NCBI GenBank assembly: GCA_002440125.1
Contig: DJRQ01000040.1
Span: 45,425 to 68,699, forward strand
Direction of reading: 5' to 3'
DNA: 23,275 nucleotides
From: Caryophanales bacterium UBA6356
Lineage (GTDB): Bacteria; Bacillota_I; Bacilli_A; RFN20; CAG-826
How positions within the stretch are numbered: the first letter of the stretch is position 1; each line of letters starts with the position of its first letter. Shown here in pieces: positions 14,900 through 22,691 of this stretch. The notes beneath the pieces are model-generated. The model ran no database searches. It was not told the DNA's origin and saw only the letters and a program-made list of their open reading frames with translations. Made by a program: the position numbers and the translations under genes.

Positions 14900-16990
14900 A
14901 TGAAAAAAACAAAGACTTTATTAGCCGTTTCTTTGCTTTCTATTTCCTTGTTTGGAATTGCTTCTTGCGATGGTGGCAATCCAAATGATGGTTCCAATTC
15001 TTCTATAACCACGGAGATGAGTCTTAGCGAGACTTCTTTGGAACTTCTTTTCGGGGATAGCGTTACGCTTATCGCGAAAGGGGGCTCGAGTCTTAACCAA
15101 ACGAGTTGGGAAAGCTCCGATGAAAGCGTGGCTATCGTTTCTGAGGGAAAAGTCACGGCGGTTGGCAAAGGGGATGCCATTATCACTGCTAAAAACGGTA
15201 CAAGCAAGGCCACATGCTCGGTGAATGTATCTTTTGGGGATATCCTTCCGAGCTTGGTCTTGGAGAATATCATCGATGACGGCATATATTTAGCAAACGG
15301 AGCGAGTTTTGCTCTCAAAGGATCGGTTTCTTATAACGATAAGCTTTATTCTTGTCCACTTTCGGTGTCTTTGGCTTCCGATGGCATCCTTTCCCTTGAT
15401 GGGAATAACATCGTTGCCCTTAAAGAAGGGAATACGAGTTTCAAAGTGCGGGGACGTTGGAATGGCTTCGACAACTCGTTAATGGAGAAGACTATTCGAG
15501 TGAAGGTTTCTCGCAACGTTTCGATGTATTGCGAGGTCATGGTTAATGGCACTGCCTCAGTCTCCAATGAACTTCATCTTTCTGTCATACCCGCTTGGCA
15601 AGGAATTTCTTATACGAGTAAGGCCAAAATTGCCTTTAAAGTCGATGATGATGGCGTGACGAAAGATGCGGAAATCATTGTTTCCGAAAATGAATTCGTT
15701 TCCATTTCGGAAGATGGCGAGATTATTGCCAAGAAAAACGGATCGACTCGTATTTATGGTCAATATACGGATGCCGAAGGAAATGTTTTTACGACTTTCA
15801 TCACCGCGGAAATCACTTGTCCTTTGGCCACTTATGAGGAAGAGATCCGTTTCTCTTCCGAGTCGCCTTTCCCACTTGATACCTATTTCGGGGAAGACGC
15901 TTCCATTAGCTACGTTAAGCAAGGGGATAGGGAACTAGAATTCACACCCGCCGGTCTTATCAAAGGCCTTGAGGCGAAAGGCGATGCTTCCGAGCCTTTG
16001 ACGATTCTTACCAATCGCGGTGGCTTTTATTTCGAGAATCCTTTCATCTACACAAGAGTCTTGGACGCTTCGAACTTCAAATCGACCTTGCAACTTTCTA
16101 TAGGCCGAATCGTGGATGGCTATTACATCCTCGATAGCGACATTGACACGGTTATCGATATGACTGGGCAAGGCGACTCGTATTATCAACTCGGGGACGC
16201 GAAGAGCCGCTACTTCAAAGGCACTTTCGATGGTCAAGGGCATACGCTCAAAGTGAAAGTTGGCCAACAAGGAATCTTTGGCGGTCTTGGCGAACAATGC
16301 GTCATCAAAAACACTCATTTCGATTTTACCTTCGTGCGCCCCACCAATAAAGGCTACCATTGCAGTGGCATCGCACGAAATAACTGGACCAATAACGTCA
16401 AAGGCTGGGAGGCGAGCCTTTCGAATCTTTATATCACCACGACCAATTTCTATGAAGATTCTCACGCCCTATTTGAGATCCGATTCAACAATCTTAAACT
16501 CAATGACATCTATGTGAATTTGACCCTTGATGAGAGCTTCACCGAAGTGACTTCTGCCGCCGAGGAGAAAGGTGCTCTCTTTAGAACGGATAACACCATA
16601 AGCGCTGGCCCTTATGGCTCCTATTATGGCGATTTCCGTAACGTTCGGGTGGTGACGAATGTCTTTATGCCGATCGCGAGTGGCAAAATCGGAGGGAAGC
16701 TTTTGGCGACCTATGCCAATAATGACACCGGCTATCTTGGAACTTTCTCGAATGGTGGTGTGGCAAGCCAAGTCATGTATTGCGTCCTCAATTCAAAGAA
16801 AGACAATCCGAAGATTGCTCTCTTTGGCGAGAATGTGGCGAGTTGGTACTTCAAAGACGACAAAGATGCCCATCTTGCTTGGGTTTATTACTCTCAACCC
16901 ACGATGAACGATGGTGGCATCAGACGTTATAATACGGTTGAAGACCTTCGCAAGGCTGGTGTGAACAAAATCGGAAGTTGGAACGTATAG
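14900..16990 (+). CDS. Lipoprotein with BIG2-like and beta-helix/GLUG-like regions
   Basis: This 696-residue protein begins 2 bases after the previous stop, behind GGGGGTG overlapping that gene, which suggests coupling. Its signal peptide ends in IASC (Cys23). Residues ~40-112 are a bacterial Ig-like group 2 domain (WESSDESVAIVSEGKVTAVGKGDAIITA is diagnostic). Further Ig-like stretches appear at ~120-310. The C-terminal ~300 residues contain YFKGTFDGQGHTL, IFGGLGEQCVIKNTHF and similar strands, like the C-terminus of the phosphatase-type lipoprotein at the head of the operon, so the two may share a right-handed beta-helix fold. No catalytic residues are recognised. It is most likely a surface glycan-binding protein or a non-classical polysaccharide-active protein. 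Confidence 0.75.
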   Translation: MKKTKTLLAVSLLSISLFGIASCDGGNPNDGSNSSITTEMSLSETSLELLFGDSVTLIAKGGSSLNQTSWESSDESVAIVSEGKVTAVGKGDAIITAKNGTSKATCSVNVSFGDILPSLVLENIIDDGIYLANGASFALKGSVSYNDKLYSCPLSVSLASDGILSLDGNNIVALKEGNTSFKVRGRWNGFDNSLMEKTIRVKVSRNVSMYCEVMVNGTASVSNELHLSVIPAWQGISYTSKAKIAFKVDDDGVTKDAEIIVSENEFVSISEDGEIIAKKNGSTRIYGQYTDAEGNVFTTFITAEITCPLATYEEEIRFSSESPFPLDTYFGEDASISYVKQGDRELEFTPAGLIKGLEAKGDASEPLTILTNRGGFYFENPFIYTRVLDASNFKSTLQLSIGRIVDGYYILDSDIDTVIDMTGQGDSYYQLGDAKSRYFKGTFDGQGHTLKVKVGQQGIFGGLGEQCVIKNTHFDFTFVRPTNKGYHCSGIARNNWTNNVKGWEASLSNLYITTTNFYEDSHALFEIRFNNLKLNDIYVNLTLDESFTEVTSAAEEKGALFRTDNTISAGPYGSYYGDFRNVRVVTNVFMPIASGKIGGKLLATYANNDTGYLGTFSNGGVASQVMYCVLNSKKDNPKIALFGENVASWYFKDDKDAHLAWVYYSQPTMNDGGIRRYNTVEDLRKAGVNKIGSWNV

Positions 16991-17000
16991 GAATGATTCC

Positions 17001-18803
17001 ATGCTTTTTAACACCTTTGACGCCGGACAACTATCGATAGGGGGATATCCACGTTCCCTTATCGACATGATTATCGAGAAAGATTACCTCGATAAAGACA
17101 AATATCATCTTTTTGCGTCCCAATTCGCCATCCATAGCGATAAAAGCGGTTCTTGGAGAGGGGAATTCTGGGGAAAATTCGTTCGTGGCGCTTGCGAATG
17201 CTATAAAGCGTCTAATAATGCCAAGCTCTATAAAATCATCGAGGATTCGGTGATGGAGATGCTTTCTTATGTCGAGCCTGACGGCACTTTGTCTTCTTAC
17301 ATCAAAGAGGAGCGTTTCACCGGCTGGGATATGTGGTCCCGGAAATACGCGATGATCGGCTTCCTAAGTTACCTTTCGATTTCCAAATACGAAGGGAAGA
17401 AAAGGAAAGTCCTCTCTCGCTTAAAGAAGCAAGCTTCCGAGATTATGAAGGCTATTGGAAAGGGAAGAGGGAAGAAAGATATTCTTGATACTTCTAGCAT
17501 CTATGGCTCCCTTAACAGCGCTTCGATTCTTGGCGTTTATGTCGCTCTTTATAACCTCACGGGGATCAAGAAATATCTCGATTTTGCCACCTATATCGTT
17601 TCGAGTGGCCTTTCGAAAGGGGAAGACCTTGTGTCGAATGCCTTGAAAGAAGGCTCCTATCCGTATATGTGGAAGTCGAAGAAGGCTTACGAGATGATCG
17701 CTTGCTTTCAGGGCTTGCTTTATTATGGAGTGGCTAAGAAAGAGCAAAGATATATCGATGCGGTCGCTTCTTTTGTTCATAAGGTCGCCGAAAGCGATTT
17801 CACAATCGTCGGCGGCATTGGCACGGAATCGGAGTTTTTTAACAATAGCTCTCTCAAACAAGTGAATCCGTCTTCTAAACCGGGCCTAGAAACTTGCGTT
17901 ACTGTGCAATTTATGAGCCTTTGCTTTGACATGCTTCGCTTTAGCGGGAACGGCTACTATGCTTCTTTGCTAGAGACCATGAGCTATAACGCCCTTTTTG
18001 GAGCGACTAACGACGAAAACCAAAAAATGGATCTAGCGGAAGGTCGTGTTTGGCGTTTAGACGGCTATGACACGCCTCCACACGAGTCTTATTGCTTCGA
18101 TAGCTATTCCCCTTTGGTGCATCAAAGGAGAGCGAGGCTCGTTGGTGGCTATATGCGATTACAAAACAATAAAAGCTATGGATGCTGTGCCGCCAATGGG
18201 GGCTATGGATTGGGACTTGTGAGCGCCTTTTCTTTCCTCAAAAAAGATGGCGGCTATGTTCTCAATCTTTATAATTCTTTTCACGCAAAAGATTTCGTGA
18301 AGGGCAAAAAGATTTCTTTTTCGCTCATTGCCAACCTCTATAAAAAAGGGTCTACGAAACTTCGCATCGATGGCAATAACGAGCGTTTTGAACTTCTTTT
18401 GAGAGTGCCCAATTGGAGCACCATCAAATTGAAGATAAATGGCGAACCATTAAAGATGGAACCCGCGCAAGATGGTTATATCCATATCGATCGCATTTGG
18501 GGAAAGGATGTTATGAGCATTTCGCTTTCGCTTTCTCTTTCTCGCCTCGAGCTTGAAGGGAAAGTCGCCTATAAGCGCGGTCCTATCGTCCTTGCTTTTG
18601 ATAAACGGTTTGGGAATCTTTATCCACTTCCTTCGCAAGGGGAAAAGTGGAAGCTTGTGGACAATTCTTTTTTCCAAAACAATGAGACTATTGAATTCGC
18701 AAACGGCTTAAAGCTTTGCGACTACGCCTCAGCCGCCAAGAACATGGATGATAAAGACGCTTTCTTGGCCGTTTGGATGGACGAAAAATCATCTAAAGAA
18801 TAA
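17001..18803 (+). CDS. GH127 beta-L-arabinofuranosidase-like enzyme (DUF1680), cytoplasmic
   Basis: The 600-residue protein has no signal peptide. It shows the DUF1680/GH127 pattern throughout: SWRGEFWGKFVRGACECY, DGTLSSYI, GWDMWSRKYAMIGFLSYL, GGIGTESEFF, GLETCVTVQF and YGCCAANGG. In the characterised GH127 enzyme of Bifidobacterium longum (HypBA1), a Glu and Cys of an ExC motif and two adjacent cysteines bind zinc and one of the pair is the nucleophile; here the equivalents are Glu297, Cys299, Cys395 and Cys396, so activity is likely retained. The reaction would be release of beta-L-arabinofuranose in the cytoplasm from imported oligosaccharides, although GH127 also has members acting on other sugars. 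AGGA lies 8 bases before the ATG. It is the only clear cytoplasmic glycosidase in the operon, next to the importer. Confidence 0.88.
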   Translation: MLFNTFDAGQLSIGGYPRSLIDMIIEKDYLDKDKYHLFASQFAIHSDKSGSWRGEFWGKFVRGACECYKASNNAKLYKIIEDSVMEMLSYVEPDGTLSSYIKEERFTGWDMWSRKYAMIGFLSYLSISKYEGKKRKVLSRLKKQASEIMKAIGKGRGKKDILDTSSIYGSLNSASILGVYVALYNLTGIKKYLDFATYIVSSGLSKGEDLVSNALKEGSYPYMWKSKKAYEMIACFQGLLYYGVAKKEQRYIDAVASFVHKVAESDFTIVGGIGTESEFFNNSSLKQVNPSSKPGLETCVTVQFMSLCFDMLRFSGNGYYASLLETMSYNALFGATNDENQKMDLAEGRVWRLDGYDTPPHESYCFDSYSPLVHQRRARLVGGYMRLQNNKSYGCCAANGGYGLGLVSAFSFLKKDGGYVLNLYNSFHAKDFVKGKKISFSLIANLYKKGSTKLRIDGNNERFELLLRVPNWSTIKLKINGEPLKMEPAQDGYIHIDRIWGKDVMSISLSLSLSRLELEGKVAYKRGPIVLAFDKRFGNLYPLPSQGEKWKLVDNSFFQNNETIEFANGLKLCDYASAAKNMDDKDAFLAVWMDEKSSKE

Positions 18804-18819
18804 GCGATGAAGAAAATAA

Positions 18820-18833
18820 TCGCCAAAAGGCGA
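18820..18833 (+). other. Small intergenic RNA hairpin TCGCC-AAAA-GGCGA
   Basis: A perfect 5-bp stem with an AAAA loop lies in the 56-base gap between the GH127 gene and the last lipoprotein gene, the longest gap inside the operon. No T-run follows, so it is not a terminator; it may mark an RNA processing or stability site that sets the level of the last gene. AAAGGAG for the next gene follows 14 bases later. Confidence 0.35.
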
Positions 18834-18859
18834 CATAAATACATATAAAGGAGAAATGT

Positions 18860-21586
18860 ATGAGCAAAAAGAAAAAGAGAAGCAGTCTCATCTTCTTGTT
18901 AGCGGCGACTTCGCTATTTGGAATGGCTGGCTGCAATTCCGAAAGCGGAATTTCGAAGTCCTTGGACTCAAGCACGACTAGCGAGGAGAAAGCGAGCTTC
19001 AAAATCACTTTCGAAAGCAATGACAATTTCACCATCACGGCTCTCGAAGGCTATGACCCTCTTCACGTCGTAGAAGGCAAGGAATTTAAATTCCGCGTAA
19101 TCGCTAAGGAGGGATATCGAATTTCCTCGGTTGCTATTGCCGGAGAGAGCTATTCCCTTTTGCCCGATGAAGAAGGCGTCTATGTCCTTGAGAATGTGAC
19201 AAAGAACATCGTCCTATCCGTCCAAGCGGAGGTAGCGACTTACCGCATTTCCCTGGTTGGTAAGAATTTTTCGTGGAAAGCGCTCGAAGGCTTTGACGCC
19301 ACGAAGGTCCTTTATGGCTCCGATTTCAAATTCAAACTGACTGCCGATGAGCATTTCAACATCAAAGACGTTCTCTATAAGGGCGAGCCTTTAGTGGCTC
19401 AAGAGGAAGGCGTCTACACGATTTCCAACGTTAAAGAAAACGTCTCGATAAGCGTGAATACCGAAATCGATTCCTTCGCTATTGCCTTTAATGGAAATAA
19501 TTTCGTAATGAATGCGCTTGAAGGCTTTGACGCCACGAAGGTCCCTTATGGTTCCGATTTCAAATTCAAATTGACGCCGGATACTCGCTATTTCATTAAA
19601 TCTGTCGCTTTAGCCGATGGAAACGTCCTGACTCCAGATGAAGAAGGCGTCTACACGATTTCGAATGTCACCGAAAATAAGACTATTAACGTCGTCACCG
19701 AGATTAAAACGTATGCTGTGACGTTTACTGGCGAGAATTTCTCGTGGAACGCGTTGAAGGGTTATGACGCTGGCAAAGTTGCTTATGGCGATGATTTCAA
19801 GTTTACAATCGCCGCAAACGAGCATGCCACTCTTAAGAGCGTGGCTATTGGCGTAGACGTCTTGACGCCTGTCGAGGGGGTCTATACGATTTCGAACATC
19901 ACTTCGAATGTTGAGGTTTCGGTTGTGGTGGAGGAAGACACTTATTCCCTTTCTATCCCAACCGGTTCTACTTATAGCGTCCTATGGAAAGAGGAAGGCC
20001 TCAATTTTGCTAAACTTCCTTATTCCAAAGAACTTAAGTTCAAGATTACGCCAGTTAAGTATTACAGCGTCAAATCCGTCAAAATCGGAACGAAAGTCCT
20101 CGAAGCGGATGCCGAGGGCTATTACACCTTTAAGAATGGCGAAGGATCGCTCGAGCTTCTTATCGAGACAGAACGTGCCAAATACACCCTCTCGTTCGAT
20201 TCTTGTGGTGGAAGTGCCATATCGCCGGTTACTGTTAATGGCGGAGAAACCGCTAGCGAACCGACCGCACCGACCAGGGAAGCGGATGAATATTACGACT
20301 CCTACGCCTTCGATGGGTGGTATCTCGACAACGAGAAGTTCGATTTCTCGAAGCCTCTCGAGGGCAATGTAACCCTCATCGCTAAGTGGGTTTACGGCAA
20401 CTCCAAGACGGCTTACGTGAGCGACGCGTGGAAAAAAGAAAACTTCGTCGCAACGACGGAGACCGAAGGCAAGTCCTCGACCATCCAAACCATCAGCGCC
20501 GCAGCCAGCCAGTTCGCTTGGGTGAATGGCGCCGTGGATGCCGACTTAAAGGCCCAATACATCGCCGATTTCGGAAAGACGGACGATGACGGCGTGATGT
20601 GGATGAGGAACGCCGGAGACGCCCGAGTCACGCTTCCCGCCATCGATTTCAAGGGGCTTCTGAAAACCCATTCCGAAGTGGTGATGGAGGTCGGCTGCTG
20701 GCAAAAAGACAATCAGCTTTTCTACGTAAACGGTGAAACGTCTACCAAGATCACGAACAATTCTACGTCGGACAAGATCAGCCAAATCCAATCTCTCACG
20801 AGGAGCAGGCTCGTATTCTCGCTCAATCGCGATGGGAAAGTCGCGATGGGCTTCGAAGACGTGACCTACGACACGCCGCTCATTTATGATGCTCACACCA
20901 AGTCCGGCAGCGTCCTCATCTCTGAGAAGCAGGCGAATGGGGAAGAAGGCCTTGAATTCGCGGGCAACGAAACCGACTACACCCGCCATTATTGGTTCGG
21001 CCGCCCTTATGTCTTCGCTGGCGAAGGAACGTTCAAGAACGTTTCTGGCAAAACCGGATTCTCGGTGGCGGGAGCCACGGCGATGACGCAAGGCGAATCT
21101 GCCTCCCTTTCTAGCAAAGCGCCTTATGGCCAATGGAAGACTTCCATCTGTTTCGACGAAATGGGCGTCGGCCTTCTTGGGGATGACAAAGGACCCGCCG
21201 TCCTCAGCCTCGACCCAATCGACTTCAAGAGCCTTTTCGCTTCGCAAAAGGGCGTTTCCTTCACCCTCGGCGCCTGGAATGGGAACGAGCCGATCTCCTT
21301 TGTCGATAAAGGGGAGGCCAAGACGCTTGGGAAGAATTGGGCGAAGCCGGATAACAACGCGGCGACTCTCACTCGCGAAAGGATGGCGGAGACCTGGTTC
21401 AACTGGGAAATCTCCGTCGATCCGGTCAACGGCCTGCTCGTCCATAACGTCAACGAGGGCCAAGAGTATTCCTTTAAGCTCACGGATGGGCAATTGGGCG
21501 GCACCGAGTCTCTCGTCTTCCATCTTGGCAACATATCGAATGGCCGCTTCTTCCTTTTGACGAACTTGCTCACATACCGGATCTGA
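18860..21586 (+). CDS. Repeat-rich surface lipoprotein with duplicated C-terminal module
   Basis: The 908-residue protein follows AAAGGAG and has a lipobox MAGC (Cys25). Five repeats of 77-81 residues span ~47-441 (core pattern ALEGFDATKVxYGSDFKFKL ... EEGVYTISNV). Residues ~442-511 form a Listeria-Bacteroides (Flg_new) repeat (TLSFDSCGGS ... YAFDGWYLDN ... VTLIAKW). The rest (~520-908) holds two related segments, aligned on IDFKGLL (595) and IDFKSLF (787) and on SLTRSRL and TLTRERM, that resemble beta-sandwich binding modules of unknown family. The DNA of this last part is visibly richer in GC than the repeats. It ends in TGA, confirming TGA as stop. No catalytic motif is seen; surface glycan binding or spacing is the likely role. 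Last gene of the operon, followed by a terminator. Confidence 0.8.
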   Translation: MSKKKKRSSLIFLLAATSLFGMAGCNSESGISKSLDSSTTSEEKASFKITFESNDNFTITALEGYDPLHVVEGKEFKFRVIAKEGYRISSVAIAGESYSLLPDEEGVYVLENVTKNIVLSVQAEVATYRISLVGKNFSWKALEGFDATKVLYGSDFKFKLTADEHFNIKDVLYKGEPLVAQEEGVYTISNVKENVSISVNTEIDSFAIAFNGNNFVMNALEGFDATKVPYGSDFKFKLTPDTRYFIKSVALADGNVLTPDEEGVYTISNVTENKTINVVTEIKTYAVTFTGENFSWNALKGYDAGKVAYGDDFKFTIAANEHATLKSVAIGVDVLTPVEGVYTISNITSNVEVSVVVEEDTYSLSIPTGSTYSVLWKEEGLNFAKLPYSKELKFKITPVKYYSVKSVKIGTKVLEADAEGYYTFKNGEGSLELLIETERAKYTLSFDSCGGSAISPVTVNGGETASEPTAPTREADEYYDSYAFDGWYLDNEKFDFSKPLEGNVTLIAKWVYGNSKTAYVSDAWKKENFVATTETEGKSSTIQTISAAASQFAWVNGAVDADLKAQYIADFGKTDDDGVMWMRNAGDARVTLPAIDFKGLLKTHSEVVMEVGCWQKDNQLFYVNGETSTKITNNSTSDKISQIQSLTRSRLVFSLNRDGKVAMGFEDVTYDTPLIYDAHTKSGSVLISEKQANGEEGLEFAGNETDYTRHYWFGRPYVFAGEGTFKNVSGKTGFSVAGATAMTQGESASLSSKAPYGQWKTSICFDEMGVGLLGDDKGPAVLSLDPIDFKSLFASQKGVSFTLGAWNGNEPISFVDKGEAKTLGKNWAKPDNNAATLTRERMAETWFNWEISVDPVNGLLVHNVNEGQEYSFKLTDGQLGGTESLVFHLGNISNGRFFLLTNLLTYRI
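18998..20182 (+). repeat. Five in-frame ~80-codon tandem repeats inside the last lipoprotein gene
   Basis: Repeat units run 18998-19240, 19241-19474, 19475-19711, 19712-19942 and 19943-20182. Units 2 and 3 are nearly identical at DNA level around 19280-19340 and 19514-19574 (shared run GAAGGCTTTGACGCCACGAA), which suggests a recent duplication, whereas unit 5 is strongly diverged. Confidence 0.85.
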
Positions 21587-21608
21587 TCCGTTTTCAAAGC
21601 GATGCTTC

Positions 21609-21650
21609 AGAGCGCGTCTCCATGAAAGGGGCGCGCTCTTTTATTGTTTT
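21609..21650 (+). terminator. Intrinsic terminator of the glycan operon
   Basis: AGAGCGCG (21609-21616) pairs with CGCGCTCT (21632-21639), and TCTC/GGGG inside can add four pairs including two wobbles. The stem is followed by TTTATTGTTTTT. It lies 22 bases after the stop of the last gene and ends the nine-gene operon. Confidence 0.85.
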
Positions 21651-21666
21651 TCGAAAAGAATGAAAG

Positions 21667-21727
21667 AAAAAAACGGAATTTTTGAAAATCCATCGCAAAA
21701 CACTTATGGATTCCAAAATACCGTTTT
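21667..21727 (-). terminator. Long imperfect inverted repeat, terminator of the minus-strand uxu unit (possibly bidirectional)
   Basis: The arms 21671-21693 (AAACGGAATTTTTG...CCAT) and 21706-21726 (ATGGATTCCAAAATACCGTTT) pair with one mismatch and small bulges across a 12-base loop. On the minus strand the stem is followed by seven T residues (21667-21673 are A on the + strand). It is about 120 bases downstream of the SDR gene stop. On the + strand a short T-run also follows, so it may stop both directions. Confidence 0.6.
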
Positions 21728-21846
21728 GAAAAAAACTATTTCACGCTTTTAACAAAAAACTCCGTTCCTTTGCTTTCTTGAGGCTATACCAGAATGTCTT
21801 TTAGAAGAAAGATGGTCTGCTAGAAATCGCTGGAAAGTTTGTTAAA

Positions 21847-22689
21847 TTAGACGCCGGAGTAGCTTGAGAAACCTCCATCAATTGGCAAAACCACGCCTGT
21901 GATAAAAGAAGCAGCCTCTTCGCTCGATAAGAAGAGAGTTGCGCCTACGAGCTCGCTCACTTCGCCAAAGCGGTCCATCGGTGTGTTATTGAGGATTTTA
22001 TGTGTCCGAGCAGTGGGGGTTCCATCTTTGTTCCAAAGGAGAGTTTTGTTTTGGGTGGTGCTAAAGAAGCCTGGCGCAATCGCATTGACGCGAATGCCAA
22101 TCTTCGAAAAATACACAGCGAGCCATTTGGTGAAGTTCGAGACGCTGGCTTTGGCTCCGCTATAAGCAGGGATTTTCGTTAAAGGAGTGAAGGCGTTCAT
22201 GCTGGAGATATTCAAAATGGAACATCCTTTGCGGTTCACCATATCCTTAGCGAATTCCTGCGTGACTAAAAGAGTCGCCAAGAAATTGAGGTTGAAGACG
22301 AATTCAATACCGCTTGGGTCGAGATCGAAGAACGTTTTCAATCCTTCTTTCGTAGTGTCGAAGAACTCATCGTCGGTGCTCGCCTTGGGGTTGTTGCCAC
22401 CGGCGCCATTAACGAGGATATCAACTTTGCCAAAAGCGTCGTTAACAGCCTTATGACAAGCTACAATTTCTTCTTTCTTAAGACAATTTATTTGAAAAGC
22501 TTCAGCAATTCCTCCGTCTTTTTTTATTTCTTCAGCGACTTTGCTCGCTTTTTCTAGGTCTAAGTCAAGAATCGCGACTTTGGCTTTCGCGCAAGCGAAT
22601 GCTTTGCTCAATTCTGAACAGATAACGCCAGCGGCGCCTGTAATCGCAACGACTTTTCCTTCGAAATTGATATCAAAAGGCAATTTCAT
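21847..22689 (-). CDS. SDR-family oxidoreductase, UxuB-type D-mannonate oxidoreductase (fructuronate reductase)
   Basis: This 280-residue short-chain dehydrogenase has the nucleotide-binding motif TGAAGVICSEL (residues 17-27), NGAGGNNP (94-101), the catalytic Ser of ISSMNAF (Ser162/163) and YSGAK (Tyr176, Lys180). The sequence form, TGxxGVxCS with a long insert before the catalytic serine, is that of the SDR group usually found beside mannonate dehydratase in Gram-positive bacteria and annotated as D-mannonate oxidoreductase, which interconverts D-fructuronate and D-mannonate with NAD(P)H. The ATG lies 2 bases after the stop of the uxuA gene, with AGAGG overlapping its end, so the two are cotranscribed. 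E. coli UxuB belongs to another (polyol dehydrogenase) family, so this is a functional analogue. Other sugar-acid substrates cannot be excluded. Confidence 0.82.
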   Translation of the reverse strand: MKLPFDINFEGKVVAITGAAGVICSELSKAFACAKAKVAILDLDLEKASKVAEEIKKDGGIAEAFQINCLKKEEIVACHKAVNDAFGKVDILVNGAGGNNPKASTDDEFFDTTKEGLKTFFDLDPSGIEFVFNLNFLATLLVTQEFAKDMVNRKGCSILNISSMNAFTPLTKIPAYSGAKASVSNFTKWLAVYFSKIGIRVNAIAPGFFSTTQNKTLLWNKDGTPTARTHKILNNTPMDRFGEVSELVGATLFLSSEEAASFITGVVLPIDGGFSSYSGV

Positions 22690-22691
22690 TT

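Noticed and set aside
20546..21523. 325-codon open frame on the minus strand, antisense to the end of the 908-residue lipoprotein gene
   Set aside because: It is the by-product of GC-rich codon use on the + strand. It has no ribosome binding site, an Arg/Glu-rich composition typical of shadow frames, and no recognisable domain, while the + strand frame has a signal peptide, repeats and a terminator.
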